A stretch of DNA of 64,000 nt from an uncultured Tropicimonas sp. Its GTDB lineage: Bacteria > Pseudomonadota > Alphaproteobacteria > Rhodobacterales > Rhodobacteraceae. Below the pieces are notes generated by a model. It searched no databases and was not told the DNA's origin. It was given only the letters and a program-made list of their open reading frames with translations. The translations under genes were made by a program, and so were the position numbers. This document shows, piece by piece, positions 22,416 to 33,831 of the stretch. The first letter of the stretch is position 1. The number at the start of each line of letters is the position of its first letter. The stretch lies in assembly GCA_947497945.1 (NCBI GenBank), contig CANMIP010000021.1:1-64000 (forward strand). Direction: 5' to 3'.

Positions 22416-23375
22416 TCAGTCGGTCCGCGCTTCCTTGCGGAAATGTACCTGGCCCGGCGAAACCGGGGACATCAGCAGCAGGACGAAGCCGGCGGCCGGT
22501 GTGCCGCTGGCGGCGAGCCAGGGGAGGTGCCCGTCCGTCTCGCCGACAGGTATTGTCCGGCAGAGGAACTGGGTGCGATCGGAGGTGCGCGCGAAGAAGG
22601 GCAGTCCAATTGTTATTTCGGGCTGGTAATGATCCTGTACGGAGCGGGCGAGCGCGGCGAGGGCAGAGGTGTCGCGAAAGCGCAGGCGGGAGTTCAGATC
22701 CTGTTGGACAGTGTCGCCGCGATCGATCATGCGCTGGCCCTGACGATTGGCGTAATGGATCCGACATTGCCGGTCGAGCGCGAAGAGCGCGGTGATTTCC
22801 GGCTCCATTCCTTCCCGCAAGATCTTGTTTTCAATAGACATATCCCCCAGGACCCGGGAGATTGCCAAGGCGTTCTGAAGCAGTGGCGAGAGCCGTTGCA
22901 GGAGCGAGACGAAGGGCTGCTCCAGCCGGTCGCGGTCCTTGCGACGGATATTGCCGCCGACCAATGTCAGGCGGGAATTCGAGCGCTCCAGAACCGAGAA
23001 ACCCCGTCCGATGATGTCTTCCTGCGGGCGGACCCAGTCATTGTAGAACTCGGTCTGTTCGAGGGCTTCGTCCGGGACAAGGTCACCGCCGCGCGTGGCC
23101 CTGCCGAGCGGCGCCTGGACATAGGCCGGGGCCCAGGCATTGCGCTTGCCATAGTAGGCGTCGAAACTGTCAACGAAAACAGGGTCATAGCCGTGATCCA
23201 TATGGCCGAGCGCCGTGTTCTTGTCGCTGTCATGCACAAGCAGATGCACACGGATACCGCCGGCAACTTCGGACAACTCGCGAAGAAACCAGTGCCATTG
23301 GCGGTGATCGAGAGCCGCGGCATTGGCAAAGGCGGAAAGGCGTTGGAAAGCCTTGTCTTCGGTCGAACTGGTCAT
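22416..23375 (-). CDS. LuxR-regulator-like PAS-type sensor protein lacking an HTH domain
   Basis: N-terminal 'AFQRLSAFANAAALDHRQWHWFLRELSEVAGGIRVHLLVHDSDKN' and PAS-like segment typical of rhodobacterial LuxR-type regulators; ends 'GFVLLLMSPVSPGQVHFRKEARTD' without an HTH. Confidence 0.65.
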   Translation of the reverse strand: MTSSTEDKAFQRLSAFANAAALDHRQWHWFLRELSEVAGGIRVHLLVHDSDKNTALGHMDHGYDPVFVDSFDAYYGKRNAWAPAYVQAPLGRATRGGDLVPDEALEQTEFYNDWVRPQEDIIGRGFSVLERSNSRLTLVGGNIRRKDRDRLEQPFVSLLQRLSPLLQNALAISRVLGDMSIENKILREGMEPEITALFALDRQCRIHYANRQGQRMIDRGDTVQQDLNSRLRFRDTSALAALARSVQDHYQPEITIGLPFFARTSDRTQFLCRTIPVGETDGHLPWLAASGTPAAGFVLLLMSPVSPGQVHFRKEARTD

Positions 23376-23483
23376 GGCAGGCGCGACTCGGGGGCAACTG
23401 AACGGAACAAACGTGACTATCCCGCCTATTAGCAGCTAGGAAAACAGATCTTCAAGATTTGTCTTTTGTTATCCTTAATCTGT

Positions 23484-23516
23484 GGCATTCCGCCTCGATT
23501 TTTGGGGCGGAATGCC
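23484..23516. other. Strong intergenic hairpin downstream of typA
   Basis: GGCATTCCGCC-N11-GGCGGAATGCC, perfect 11-bp stem; no clear U tract. Confidence 0.6.
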
Positions 23517-23538
23517 GGGGCTACTGTCGCTTCCCGCG

Positions 23539-25356
23539 TCAGGTCAGTGCCTTGGCCCGCCGCTTGCGCTCATGCGGGTCGAGATACCGTTTGCGCAGGC
23601 GGATCGCGTTGGGCGTGACCTCGACCAGCTCGTCATCGTCGATATAGGCGATGGCTTCTTCGAGGCTCATGATAACAGGTGTTGTCAGCCGGACCGCGTC
23701 GTCGGTCCCGGAGGCGCGCACATTGGTCAGCTTCTTGCCCTTGAGCGGGTTCACCTCGAGATCGTTTTCCCGGCTGTGTTCGCCGATGATCATGCCTTGG
23801 TAGATCGGCTCCTGGGCCGGAATGAACATGCGGCCGCGTTCTTCGAGGTTCCACAACGCGTAGGCGACCGAGACGCCCTGTTCCATGGAGATCAGCACGC
23901 CGGCGCGGCGCCCGGGGATAGGGCCCTTGTGCGGCGCCCAGGTGAAGAAGACACGGTTGAGCACGCCAGTGCCGCGCGTGTCGGTCAGGAACTCGCCGTA
24001 ATAGCCGATCAGGCCGCGAGAGGGGACATGGGCAATGATGCGGGTCTTGCCGCCATTCTGGCGCATGTCGACCATCTCGCCCTTGCGCACACCGGTCAGT
24101 TTCTCGATCACCGCACCGGAATACTCGTCATCCACATCAATGGTGACCTCTTCCACGGGTTCCATCGTGACGCCGTCTTCCTCGCGCAGCAGCACGCGCG
24201 GGCGGGAGATGGAGAGCTCGAAACCCTCGCGGCGCATGTTCTCGATGAGCACGCCCATCTGAAGCTCGCCCCGTCCGGCCACGTCGAAGGCCTCGCCGCC
24301 GGGCGTGTCGGTGACGCGGATGGCGACATTGGTCTCGGCTTCCTTCATCAGCCGCTCGCGGATGACGCGGGACTGCACCTTCTTGCCGTCGCGCCCGGCC
24401 AGCGGCGAGTCGTTGATGCCGAAGGTCACGGAGATGGTCGGCGGGTCGATCGGCTGGGCCGGGAGCGGATCTTCGACGGCAAGCGCGCAGATCGTGTCGG
24501 CGACGGTGGCCTTGGCCATCCCGGCCAGGGTCACGATGTCGCCGGCCTGGGCTTCGTCGATCTCCTGCATCGCGAGGCCACGGAAGGCCTGGATCTTGGA
24601 GACCCGGAACTGCTCGATCTTCTGGCCGATGCGGGAAAGGCCCTGCACCGTTGCGCCGACCTTGAGACGGCCGCTTTCGACGCGGCCGGTCAGCGTGCGC
24701 CCGATGAAGGGGTCCGAGCCGAGCGTGGTGGCCAGCATGCGGAAATCGTCATCCATGCGCTTGAGCTGCTTTGGCGGGTGGACATGGTTGACGACAAGCT
24801 GGAACAGCGCGTCGAGATCCTTGCGGGGACCGTCAAGCTCGGTATCGGCCCAGCCGGAGCGGCCGGAGGCGTAGAGATGGGGGAAGTCGAGCTGGTCCTC
24901 ATTGGCGTCGAGGCTGGAGAAGAGGTCGAACACCTCGTCCAGGGCGCGGTCCGGTTCAGCATCGGGCTTGTCGACCTTGTTGAGCACCACGATGGGGCGC
25001 AGGCCGAGGGCGAGCGCCTTGGAGGTGACGAACTTGGTCTGCGGCATCGGGCCTTCGGCGGCATCGACGAGCAGGACGACGCCGTCGACCATGCTCAGGA
25101 TCCGCTCGACCTCTCCGCCGAAATCGGCGTGGCCGGGCGTATCGACGATATTGATCCGCTTGCCGTTCCATTCGACCGAGGTCGGCTTGGCGAAGATGGT
25201 GATGCCGCGTTCGCGTTCGAGGTCGTTGCTGTCCATGGCGCGTTCGGCCACGGCCTGGTTGGCACGAAAGGCGCCGGACTGCTTGAGCAGCTCGTCGACG
25301 AGGGTTGTCTTGCCATGGTCCACGTGGGCGATGATGGCGATATTGCGAAGGTCCAT
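23539..25356 (-). CDS. typA: Translational GTPase TypA/BipA
   Basis: '[30 protein letters not shown]', '[42 protein letters not shown]'. Confidence 0.97.
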   Translation of the reverse strand: MDLRNIAIIAHVDHGKTTLVDELLKQSGAFRANQAVAERAMDSNDLERERGITIFAKPTSVEWNGKRINIVDTPGHADFGGEVERILSMVDGVVLLVDAAEGPMPQTKFVTSKALALGLRPIVVLNKVDKPDAEPDRALDEVFDLFSSLDANEDQLDFPHLYASGRSGWADTELDGPRKDLDALFQLVVNHVHPPKQLKRMDDDFRMLATTLGSDPFIGRTLTGRVESGRLKVGATVQGLSRIGQKIEQFRVSKIQAFRGLAMQEIDEAQAGDIVTLAGMAKATVADTICALAVEDPLPAQPIDPPTISVTFGINDSPLAGRDGKKVQSRVIRERLMKEAETNVAIRVTDTPGGEAFDVAGRGELQMGVLIENMRREGFELSISRPRVLLREEDGVTMEPVEEVTIDVDDEYSGAVIEKLTGVRKGEMVDMRQNGGKTRIIAHVPSRGLIGYYGEFLTDTRGTGVLNRVFFTWAPHKGPIPGRRAGVLISMEQGVSVAYALWNLEERGRMFIPAQEPIYQGMIIGEHSRENDLEVNPLKGKKLTNVRASGTDDAVRLTTPVIMSLEEAIAYIDDDELVEVTPNAIRLRKRYLDPHERKRRAKALT

Positions 25357-25535
25357 TGGGGTGTCCTTGAAATGTTGCCGCGTCGGTAACGTGGGAGCGG
25401 GCGAAAGGCTAGGGGAAAGGCAGGGATCGTCGGGATCTGTTGGTATTCTGTTGGTAGATTGTGCGCCTTGCGGCGCGTTGGGCTTGCGCGCTGTCGCGCG
25501 GATTGGCGTCGGAACTCACCAAAGCGCAGACCCAA

Positions 25536-25688
25536 CGGAGCCGTCCACCCCTGATCCTTGCCTGACAGACCGCTGCCCGCCGCTCAAGCAAAATGGCGGT
25601 TTCCACGGCTGCGCCGCGGAGCCTCCGCAATTTCGCTTGCGCGTCGGTCCTCGGCCCGTCCGTCCGGGCTCAGGCGAGGACGGCTCCG
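25536..25688. repeat. Large imperfect palindromic intergenic element
   Basis: Outer arms CGGAGCCGTCC (25536-25546) / GGACGGCTCCG (25678-25688) are exact reverse complements; inner arms CAAGCAAAATGGCGG / CCGCAATTTCGCTTG match 13/15. Confidence 0.6.
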
Positions 25689-25698
25689 AAGCGCAGGC

Positions 25699-26952
25699 TC
25701 AGTTGGCCAGAACGACCAGGGCGTGGCGCTTCTTGCCGGCCGACAGCTTGATCGGGGAGGCGAGGGCCGCCGCATCGATCATCAGGCCGGTGTCGGTGAG
25801 GGGGGCGTCGTCGAGCCTTGCACCATTGTCGGCGATGAGGCGCTTGGCCTCCTTGCCCGATTTGGCAAGCCCGGTGCGGGTGATGAGCTGGACGATGGAG
25901 ATGCCATCGCCGATCTCGTCGGCCGTCAGTTCAAGGGTCGGCAGATCGTCGCCGACGCCACCCTTTTCGAACACTTCGCGGGCGGTGGCTGCGGCCGCGG
26001 CCGCGGCGTCTGCCCCGTGCAGGAGAGTTGTGACCTCGTTGGCGAGGCGAATCTTGGCCTCGTTGATCTCGGAACCCTCGAGCGCGCCGAGGCGCTCGCA
26101 TTCCTCGATCGGCAGCTCGGTGTAGAGCTTGAGGAAGCGGCCGGTATCGGCATCGGTCGTGTTGCGCCAGAACTGCCAGAACTCGTAGGGCGAGAGCATC
26201 TCCGGGTTGAGCCAGACCGCGCCGGAGAGCGATTTGCCCATCTTCTTGCCGTCCGATGTGGTCAGCAGCGGCGAGGTGAGGCCGTAGATCTCGTTCTCCA
26301 GCACACGGCGCGTGAGGTCGATGCCGTTGACGATATTGCCCCACTGGTCCGAGCCGCCCATCTGCAGCGCGCAGCCATAGCGGCGGTTCAGCTCGAGGAA
26401 ATCATAGGCCTGCAGGATCATGTAGTTGAATTCGAGGAAGGAGAGCGACTGTTCGCGGTCGAGCCGGGACTTGACGCTTTCGAAGCTCAGCATCCGGTTG
26501 ACCGAGAAATGCCGGCCGATATCACGCAGGAAATCGAGGTAGTTGAGCTCGTCCAGCCATTCGGCATTGTTGATCATCAGCGCGCCTGTGGGCGTGTCGT
26601 CATAGGAGACATAGGCCGAGAAGACCTGCTTGATGCCGGCGATATTGTCGTCGATCTGCTCCGGCGTCAGCAGCGGGCGCTCGTCGGCGCGGAAGGAGGG
26701 GTCGCCCACCTTGGTCGTGCCGCCGCCCATCAGCGTGATCGGCTTGTGGCCGGTCTTCTGCAACCAGCGCAGCATCATGATCTGGATCAGCGAGCCGACA
26801 TGGAGCGATTTGGCCGTTGCGTCGAAGCCGATATAGGCCGGGACCACGCCGTTCACCATGGCTTCGTCCAGGCCCTGCATGTCGGTGCAGTCGGCCATGA
26901 AGCCGCGTTCGATCATGACACGGATGAAGTCGGATTTCGGGTGGTAGGTCAT
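25699..26952 (-). CDS. tyrS: Tyrosyl-tRNA synthetase
   Basis: '[47 protein letters not shown]', '[18 protein letters not shown]', 'KKMGKS'; S4-like C-terminus. Confidence 0.97.
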   Translation of the reverse strand: MTYHPKSDFIRVMIERGFMADCTDMQGLDEAMVNGVVPAYIGFDATAKSLHVGSLIQIMMLRWLQKTGHKPITLMGGGTTKVGDPSFRADERPLLTPEQIDDNIAGIKQVFSAYVSYDDTPTGALMINNAEWLDELNYLDFLRDIGRHFSVNRMLSFESVKSRLDREQSLSFLEFNYMILQAYDFLELNRRYGCALQMGGSDQWGNIVNGIDLTRRVLENEIYGLTSPLLTTSDGKKMGKSLSGAVWLNPEMLSPYEFWQFWRNTTDADTGRFLKLYTELPIEECERLGALEGSEINEAKIRLANEVTTLLHGADAAAAAAATAREVFEKGGVGDDLPTLELTADEIGDGISIVQLITRTGLAKSGKEAKRLIADNGARLDDAPLTDTGLMIDAAALASPIKLSAGKKRHALVVLAN

Positions 26953-27023
26953 GCGGCTTTCGGTCCATTCTCGGGCTAGCGAATGGCGCCTGTCTAGCGG
27001 TGCCGGCGGGTGAGGGAAAGAGC

Positions 27024-28124
27024 ATGTTGAAAGAGGGCGCGGTTCGGGTGTTGGGGGTGATGTCGGGGACATCGCTCGACGGCGTCGATGCGGCGGTAAT
27101 CGAGACCGACGGCAAGACAATCAGCGGTTTCGGCGAGAGCGGCTATCGTGGCTACAGCGAGGCCGAGCGCGGGCTCTTGCGTGCGGCATTGGGGGCCTGG
27201 CCCGGCGAGGCCGGCGTGGCCGAGGCCGCGGTACTGGTCGAACAGGCACATGCAGAGTTGATGGCGGGCTTCTCGGATGTGGGTCTCGCGGGGTTTCATG
27301 GCCAGACGCTGGCGCATGAGCCGGCCGGGCGCGGGACGCATCAGGCCGGCGACGGCCGCGTCCTGGCCGAGGCGCTCGGGCTGCCGGTCGTCTGGGATTT
27401 CCGCTCGGCGGATGTGCAGCTGGGCGGGCAGGGCGCGCCGCTGGCCCCGGCCTATCATTTCGCGCTGGCGAAGTGGATCGGGGCGGAGCGGCCGCTGGCG
27501 TTTCTCAATCTTGGCGGGGTCGGGAACGTGACATGGGTCGATCCTTCGCGGGCAGCCCCGGAGGAGCCGGAGGCCTTGATGGCCTTCGATACGGGGCCGG
27601 CCAATGCGCCGATCAACGATCTGCTGCAGGCGCGCCGGGGCCTGGCCTTTGACGAGGGCGGCGCATTGGCGGCGGAGGGGACGGTCTCGGCGGAGATTCT
27701 CGACCGGTTCGCCAGCCATGGCTACTTTCTGAAATACCCGCCGAAATCACTGGATCGGGACGATTTTTCCGGACTTCTGGAACAGGTTGCCGCGCTGTCG
27801 GACGCGGATGCGGCGGCGACGCTGACCGCGGCGGCGGCGGTTTCCGTGGTCCGCGCGGCGGAGTTCTTTCCGACCCCGGTCGAGCGGTTGCTCGTGACCG
27901 GCGGCGGGCGGCTCAACCCGGTGCTGATGGCGATGCTCTCGGAAGGGATGGGCTGTGCGGTCGAACCGGTCGAGGCGGTCGGGCTCGATGGCGACATGCT
28001 TGAGGCACAGGCCTTCGCCTTCCTCGCCATGCGCGTTGCGCGCGGCTTGCCGACATCCTTTCCGTCGACAACCGGTGTCGCGGCGGCGGTGGGCGGCGGG
28101 GAGATCAGCCGGCCCGGGGGATAG
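27024..28124 (+). CDS. anmK: Anhydro-N-acetylmuramic acid kinase
   Basis: '[25 protein letters not shown]', '[14 protein letters not shown]', '[14 protein letters not shown]'. Confidence 0.95.
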   Translation: MLKEGAVRVLGVMSGTSLDGVDAAVIETDGKTISGFGESGYRGYSEAERGLLRAALGAWPGEAGVAEAAVLVEQAHAELMAGFSDVGLAGFHGQTLAHEPAGRGTHQAGDGRVLAEALGLPVVWDFRSADVQLGGQGAPLAPAYHFALAKWIGAERPLAFLNLGGVGNVTWVDPSRAAPEEPEALMAFDTGPANAPINDLLQARRGLAFDEGGALAAEGTVSAEILDRFASHGYFLKYPPKSLDRDDFSGLLEQVAALSDADAAATLTAAAAVSVVRAAEFFPTPVERLLVTGGGRLNPVLMAMLSEGMGCAVEPVEAVGLDGDMLEAQAFAFLAMRVARGLPTSFPSTTGVAAAVGGGEISRPGG

Positions 28125-28241
28125 GCGCCTGGAGCCGGCAGGGGGCGTCGGGGCGGAGCAGCGGTTCGCCCGGGCTCAAACCGAAGGCGCCGGGCGTGTT
28201 CACGAGCGCAGCGATCGGCCGGTTCGTGCGCAGGCCAGGCG

Positions 28242-28673
28242 TCAGTCCGCCCCGCACGGGATATCGAAATCGGGCGGGGCCAGCGTGTAGCCGTCAAAGG
28301 AGAAGCCCGGCGAAACCGTGCAGCCGACAAGCGCCCAGTCGCCGGTGGGGCGGGCGCTTTGCCAGCGATCCTTCGGCACGATGATCTGGGGGCATTGGCT
28401 GGCGGCGAGATTGGGGCCGAGGCGATGTTCGCGGGCGGGGCCGGCTTCGGTTTCGCTGATGGCAATCACCAGCGGGTCGCCGGCGTAGAAATGCCAGATC
28501 TCCGTCGCGTCCACCTTGTGCCAATGGCTCCGCTGGCCGCGTTCGAGAAGATAGTAGATGGAGGTGCCTGCGGGGCGCCCGGTCGCGGGATCCTCGATCC
28601 AAGTCTGGCGGTACCAACCTCCCTCGGGATGTCTTTCAAGGCGGAGTTGGGAGATGATCTGAGCAGGGAACAT
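28242..28673 (-). CDS. Cupin domain protein (DUF985 family)
   Basis: 'IISQLRLERHPEGGWYRQTWIEDPATGRPAGTSIYYLLERGQRSHWHKVDATEIWHFYAGDPL'. Confidence 0.9.
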   Translation of the reverse strand: MFPAQIISQLRLERHPEGGWYRQTWIEDPATGRPAGTSIYYLLERGQRSHWHKVDATEIWHFYAGDPLVIAISETEAGPAREHRLGPNLAASQCPQIIVPKDRWQSARPTGDWALVGCTVSPGFSFDGYTLAPPDFDIPCGAD

Positions 28674-28728
28674 CGATAGTTTCCATTAAAACAAATTGTT
28701 ATAGGTCGTTCTTCAAGCGAGGATCTCG

Positions 28729-29274
28729 TCAGAGAAGGGTCTTGAGGCGAAGCAGGCCAAGGGCGGCGAGCGAGGTCGTGTCGACCATGCGGCCGTCCTC
28801 GATCATCTCCAGCACTTGGGCGAGCGGGAAAGCAGCGGTTTCCATGTCCTGTTCGGCATGGTCGCGTTTGAGCGTGCCCGGGGTCAGCTCGGTGGCGAGG
28901 AAGAGGTTGTAGCCCTGGCTGCAATAGCCCGGCGCCTGGTGATACCGGCCAATATGGAGGAGCTTGCCGGCGCGAAAGCCGGTCTCCTCTTCAAGTTCGC
29001 CATTCGCGAGATCAACCGGATCCGCGTCGGGTTGTCCCTCCCAGGCGCCTTGCGGCACTTCCCAGAAGCGGCCCTGGACCGGGTAGCGATATTGGCGCAC
29101 GAGCTGGAGGCGGCCATCCGCATGCAGCGGCACGATGACGGCGAAATCCCCCTTGTCGACGACGGAGAAGGTCCCTTCGCTGCCATCCGGGAAGCGAACG
29201 GCATCCTCGCGCACATGCATCCACCGGCTGCGATAGGCCGTGCGGGTCGAAAGCTGGTCTATGGTTCCGGTCAT
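28729..29274 (-). CDS. NUDIX hydrolase (ADP-ribose pyrophosphatase-like)
   Basis: 'VPQGAWEGQPDADPVDLANGELEEETGFRAGKL' Nudix-box-like. Confidence 0.9.
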   Translation of the reverse strand: MTGTIDQLSTRTAYRSRWMHVREDAVRFPDGSEGTFSVVDKGDFAVIVPLHADGRLQLVRQYRYPVQGRFWEVPQGAWEGQPDADPVDLANGELEEETGFRAGKLLHIGRYHQAPGYCSQGYNLFLATELTPGTLKRDHAEQDMETAAFPLAQVLEMIEDGRMVDTTSLAALGLLRLKTLL

Positions 29275-29326
29275 CCTGGCCCCTCTTCCAGAATGCGGCA
29301 GCGTATACGGGCGCTGCGCAAGGGAA

Positions 29327-29353
29327 GGGCCCGCCCGCTTTGCGGACGGGCCC
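29327..29353 (-). terminator. Possible eno terminator hairpin
   Basis: GGGCCCGCCCGC-TTT-GCGGACGGGCCC stem just downstream of eno; the mismatch becomes a G-U wobble on the minus strand; weak U tract. Confidence 0.5.
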
Positions 29354-29376
29354 ATATTTTCAAGCGGTTGTGGCGC

Positions 29377-30693
<1,317 letters not shown>

Positions 30694-31569
30694 CTACCCT
30701 TGATGGGCCTGTGAGAAAAGTGCGCGTTCCCGCGCAAGTGTGTAGAGACCGGAAGCGATGATGAGGCTCGCTCCGGCAAGGGTTAAACTGTCGGGGCGTT
30801 CGCCGAGAAAGATCACGGCAAGCGCAAGTGCGAAAACGAGGCGCGAATAGCGGAAGGGCGCGATGGCCGAGACATCGGACATGCGCAGGGATTCGACGAC
30901 GACGAAATAGCCGGTGACACCCAGGATGACGATCGCGAAGAGAGGCGCCATAGCAGTGTCGGGCACGGCGACGAACCCGCCCGATGTGGCCACCATCGTG
31001 ACGGCAAGCAGCGTCATCATGATATAGCCCCATTGCGCGATCTGGATCGTGCTCATGCTCCTCGGCGCGATCCGGGTTGTGAGATCCCGCATCCCGAAGG
31101 CAAAGACGGCCATCACGGCGTAGAGCGAATCCGGTTCGAACCCGTCCGTGCCGGGGCGCACGATCAGCAGCATTCCCAGGAAGCCCACCGAAATGGCGGT
31201 CCAGCGGCGCCAGCCGACGGTTTCGCCCAGAACGAGCGCGGCCATCATCGTGACGATCAGCGGCAGCGCCTGCAGGATCGAGGCGGCGGAGGTCATTTCC
31301 GTCCGCGCGAGGGCGGTGACGAAGCCGAAGGTTGCGATGATCTCGGAGATATTGCGCAGCAGGATCGCGGGATGCAGCAGGTCGCCCGGAAACAGGGGCT
31401 GCCGTTTCGCCGTGACCAGCCAGCCATAGAACAGTGTGCCGAAGACGCCCATCACGAGGAGGATTTCACCGGTCGGAACGGTAACGGATGTCTGCTTGAT
31501 GAACAGATCCTGGACAGCGAAGATGCCCATCGAGACGATCATCAGAACCGCTCCGCGAAGGTTGTTCAT
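30694..31569 (-). CDS. DMT/EamA family transporter
   Basis: 'MNNLRGAVLMIVSMGIFAVQDLFIKQTSVTVPTGEILLVMGVFGTLFYG', two EamA repeats with hydrophobic helices. Confidence 0.9.
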   Translation of the reverse strand: MNNLRGAVLMIVSMGIFAVQDLFIKQTSVTVPTGEILLVMGVFGTLFYGWLVTAKRQPLFPGDLLHPAILLRNISEIIATFGFVTALARTEMTSAASILQALPLIVTMMAALVLGETVGWRRWTAISVGFLGMLLIVRPGTDGFEPDSLYAVMAVFAFGMRDLTTRIAPRSMSTIQIAQWGYIMMTLLAVTMVATSGGFVAVPDTAMAPLFAIVILGVTGYFVVVESLRMSDVSAIAPFRYSRLVFALALAVIFLGERPDSLTLAGASLIIASGLYTLARERALFSQAHQG

Positions 31570-31986
31570 TCAGGAAATCCGGGCCTAAAGGCTGTTGAAA
31601 CCGCGTTTGTGCCCCGTCTAGCCCGGTTTTGGGGCGATAACAAAGCGCCAATCCGCCGCTACCCCTGAAAACCCGCAATGCGCAAAATGCAATCATTGCG
31701 CTCTTGAACCGCGAGACGGCGGAAGCGTGACGGGGCTTCGGACCCCGCGCCGCCACGGGCGCAAGATACCGGTCAAAGGCATGTCTGGCAGTGCGGTCAT
31801 GATGGCGGTCTTCATCGCGATCCGTGCTGGCGGAGAGGGTCGCGGCGCCCTGCCTCGCGGCCTATTCGGCGCAAAGGTTGCCCGACAGAGTCCGGTCTGG
31901 TCGCAAGATGTCGGGGTCGAGGCGATTCATATCGATGAATCAACGGGCTATAGCTGCTTTACGCCGGCCCGTTTCGACGGCGAGGC

Positions 31987-32400
31987 CTAACTGCGGCGGC
32001 GCGGCACACCGTAAAGTTCGAGCTTGTGTCCCTTGAGGTCATAGCCGAGCCGCTCGGCGATCTTCTCCTGCAGCGCTTCGATCTCGGGATCGCAGAATTC
32101 GATCACCTCGCCGCTGTTGATATCGATCAGGTGGTCGTGATGCTCGCGATCGGCATCCTCGTAGCGCGCACGCCCGTCGCCGAATTCCAGCCGGTCGATG
32201 ATCCCGGCCTCCTCGAAGAGCTTGACGGTCCGGTAGACGGTGGCGATGGAGATCTTCGGGTCCTGCGCGGAGGCGCGGTTGTAGAGCTCTTCCACATCGG
32301 GATGATCCGACGAAGCGCCCAGCACCTCGGCAATCACCCGCCTCTGGCCCGTCATCCGCAGCCCCTTCTCCTCGAGGCGCTCCAATATTGTCTTGCTCAT
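31987..32400 (-). CDS. Fur family transcriptional regulator
   Basis: 'LRMTGQRRVIAEVLGASSDHPDVEELYNRASAQDPKISIATVYRTVKLFEEAGIIDRLEFGDGRARYE...HHDHLIDINSGEVIEF'. Confidence 0.95.
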   Translation of the reverse strand: MSKTILERLEEKGLRMTGQRRVIAEVLGASSDHPDVEELYNRASAQDPKISIATVYRTVKLFEEAGIIDRLEFGDGRARYEDADREHHDHLIDINSGEVIEFCDPEIEALQEKIAERLGYDLKGHKLELYGVPRRRS

Positions 32401-32469
32401 CTCGATCGTCCTTGCCCTTGGGCGCGCAGGTTAGCGGATCGAATGGCGGGGGGAAAGCCGTCAGCGCCC

Positions 32470-33375
32470 CTATTCGGGCGGGCGGAAGAGCCCGCGGAAG
32501 CGGTTGCCGCGCATATGGTAGAGCGCGCTGCTGTAATCCGTCTCGCCGGCGTCGAAGAGCAGTTCCATTGCCAGCCGCCGCCCGCGATAGCGCAGCTCGA
32601 ACCCGAGCGCGGAGGCTTCTTCGGGAGGAAGCTCGAACCGCTCCTGGTCATCGGTCAGCCTCTCCTCGACCACCGAGACGGCGCCGGTCGGGGCGAGCCG
32701 GATGCCGTCATTGATCATGGCCGGAAGCGCGATCAGGTTCAGCCCGTCGATCGGGCGGGACAGGAAGTGGAAGCGCAGCGCCAGCCGGGTCATCGAGACG
32801 CGACCGGGCATGTGCAGTCCCGGGCAGTCGACCGGTCCGATCCGGCCCAGACGCACCAGCATGCGCCGCCGCAACATGTTGCGCGGCACACCACGATTCG
32901 AGACCAGCCAGGAATCGACCGCCGCGATCAGGGCCTCGCTCATCATTTCCCGCGCCGCCGCCGTCAGCGACAACTCGCCGAGAGAGGCCATCTCGTCGGA
33001 GATGTCGGGCGGCGGCGCGGCAGGCTCGACCTGCGGCGCGCGGCGCATCGTCCCGGGCGCGCTGTCGGTGCTGGAAGGCGGTGGTTTGCTCCGGCTGCGC
33101 TTTGGGGCCGGGGCAGGATCGTGGCCGGCCTCCCTGGGCGGTGGAGGGGGCGGCGCGTATATGTCGATATCCGCCTTCAGGTTGTCATGCAGCGCATTGA
33201 TATGGCGCATGATTTCTAGAGACCCGTTCGCTCCGGAATCCGGATGGTAGCGGCGCGCGAGCTGCCGGTAGACCCGGCGCAGCTCGGCCGCAGTGAGGCC
33301 GGGAACAAGCCCGAGTTCCTGCGCCCCCGGCAAGTGGTCGAGCCGCTGCATCACACCAGCCTCGGTCGGGCGCAA
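32470..33375 (-). CDS. J-domain-containing protein
   Basis: 'LGLVPGLTAAELRRVYRQLARRYHPDSGANGSLEIMRHINALHDNL' J-domain-like helix (HPD), proline-rich linker, uncharacterised C-terminal domain. Confidence 0.7.
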   Translation of the reverse strand: MRPTEAGVMQRLDHLPGAQELGLVPGLTAAELRRVYRQLARRYHPDSGANGSLEIMRHINALHDNLKADIDIYAPPPPPPREAGHDPAPAPKRSRSKPPPSSTDSAPGTMRRAPQVEPAAPPPDISDEMASLGELSLTAAAREMMSEALIAAVDSWLVSNRGVPRNMLRRRMLVRLGRIGPVDCPGLHMPGRVSMTRLALRFHFLSRPIDGLNLIALPAMINDGIRLAPTGAVSVVEERLTDDQERFELPPEEASALGFELRYRGRRLAMELLFDAGETDYSSALYHMRGNRFRGLFRPPE

Positions 33376-33600
33376 ACAGGGATGGGGGGGGCAAACAGCA
33401 CGTCGAAACTCCGGGAAATCACTTGGGATAACGGGAGTTCTTCCACGTGGTGGCTCTCTGGCCGTGTTCTGGAGTCTCGCGGCGGATCTGGGCGAAAAAA
33501 AGGAGCGGCTGGGGCCGAGGCCCCGCGCGAATCTGGCCTATTCAGAAAAGTTTAACGGTTGCCCCGCTTGCCGGTGGACGGCATCGAGCCGGTTGCTTTC

Positions 33601-33740
33601 CTTGGGGGAGCGTCCATGAGTACGGCTTCAAGGCCGCCGTGGCAGCCGGGCGCAGCGCTTTGATCTTCTTCGGACCCGTCTGGGGAATAATGCGCAATCG
33701 CGATGGCGCGGCGCCAGACCATGGTCCTGCGCTGTTACGG
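33601..33740. repeat. Degenerate copy of dispersed intergenic repeat
   Basis: Contains 'GCGCTTTGATCTTCTTCGGACC' matching 'CGCTCTGATCTTCTTCGGATC' at 58516, plus 'ATGAGTACGGCTTCAAGGCCG' related to 'ATGAGCACGGGGCCAAGGCCG' at 36629. Confidence 0.5.
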
Positions 33741-33831
33741 TTTGCGTTGCGCTCCCCGGTGCAGGCCGCGCGCAACCGCCCTGTTCACAAGGCCGACCGG
33801 ATAACCCGACACCTCGTTCCGGCGGCGCGCC

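Noticed and set aside
23482-25389. 635-aa plus-strand ORF over typA
   Set aside because: Shadow ORF; TypA on the minus strand is certain.
31727-31990. 87-aa plus-strand ORF between the DMT transporter and Fur genes
   Set aside because: No recognisable family, no convincing RBS; cannot be supported from sequence alone.
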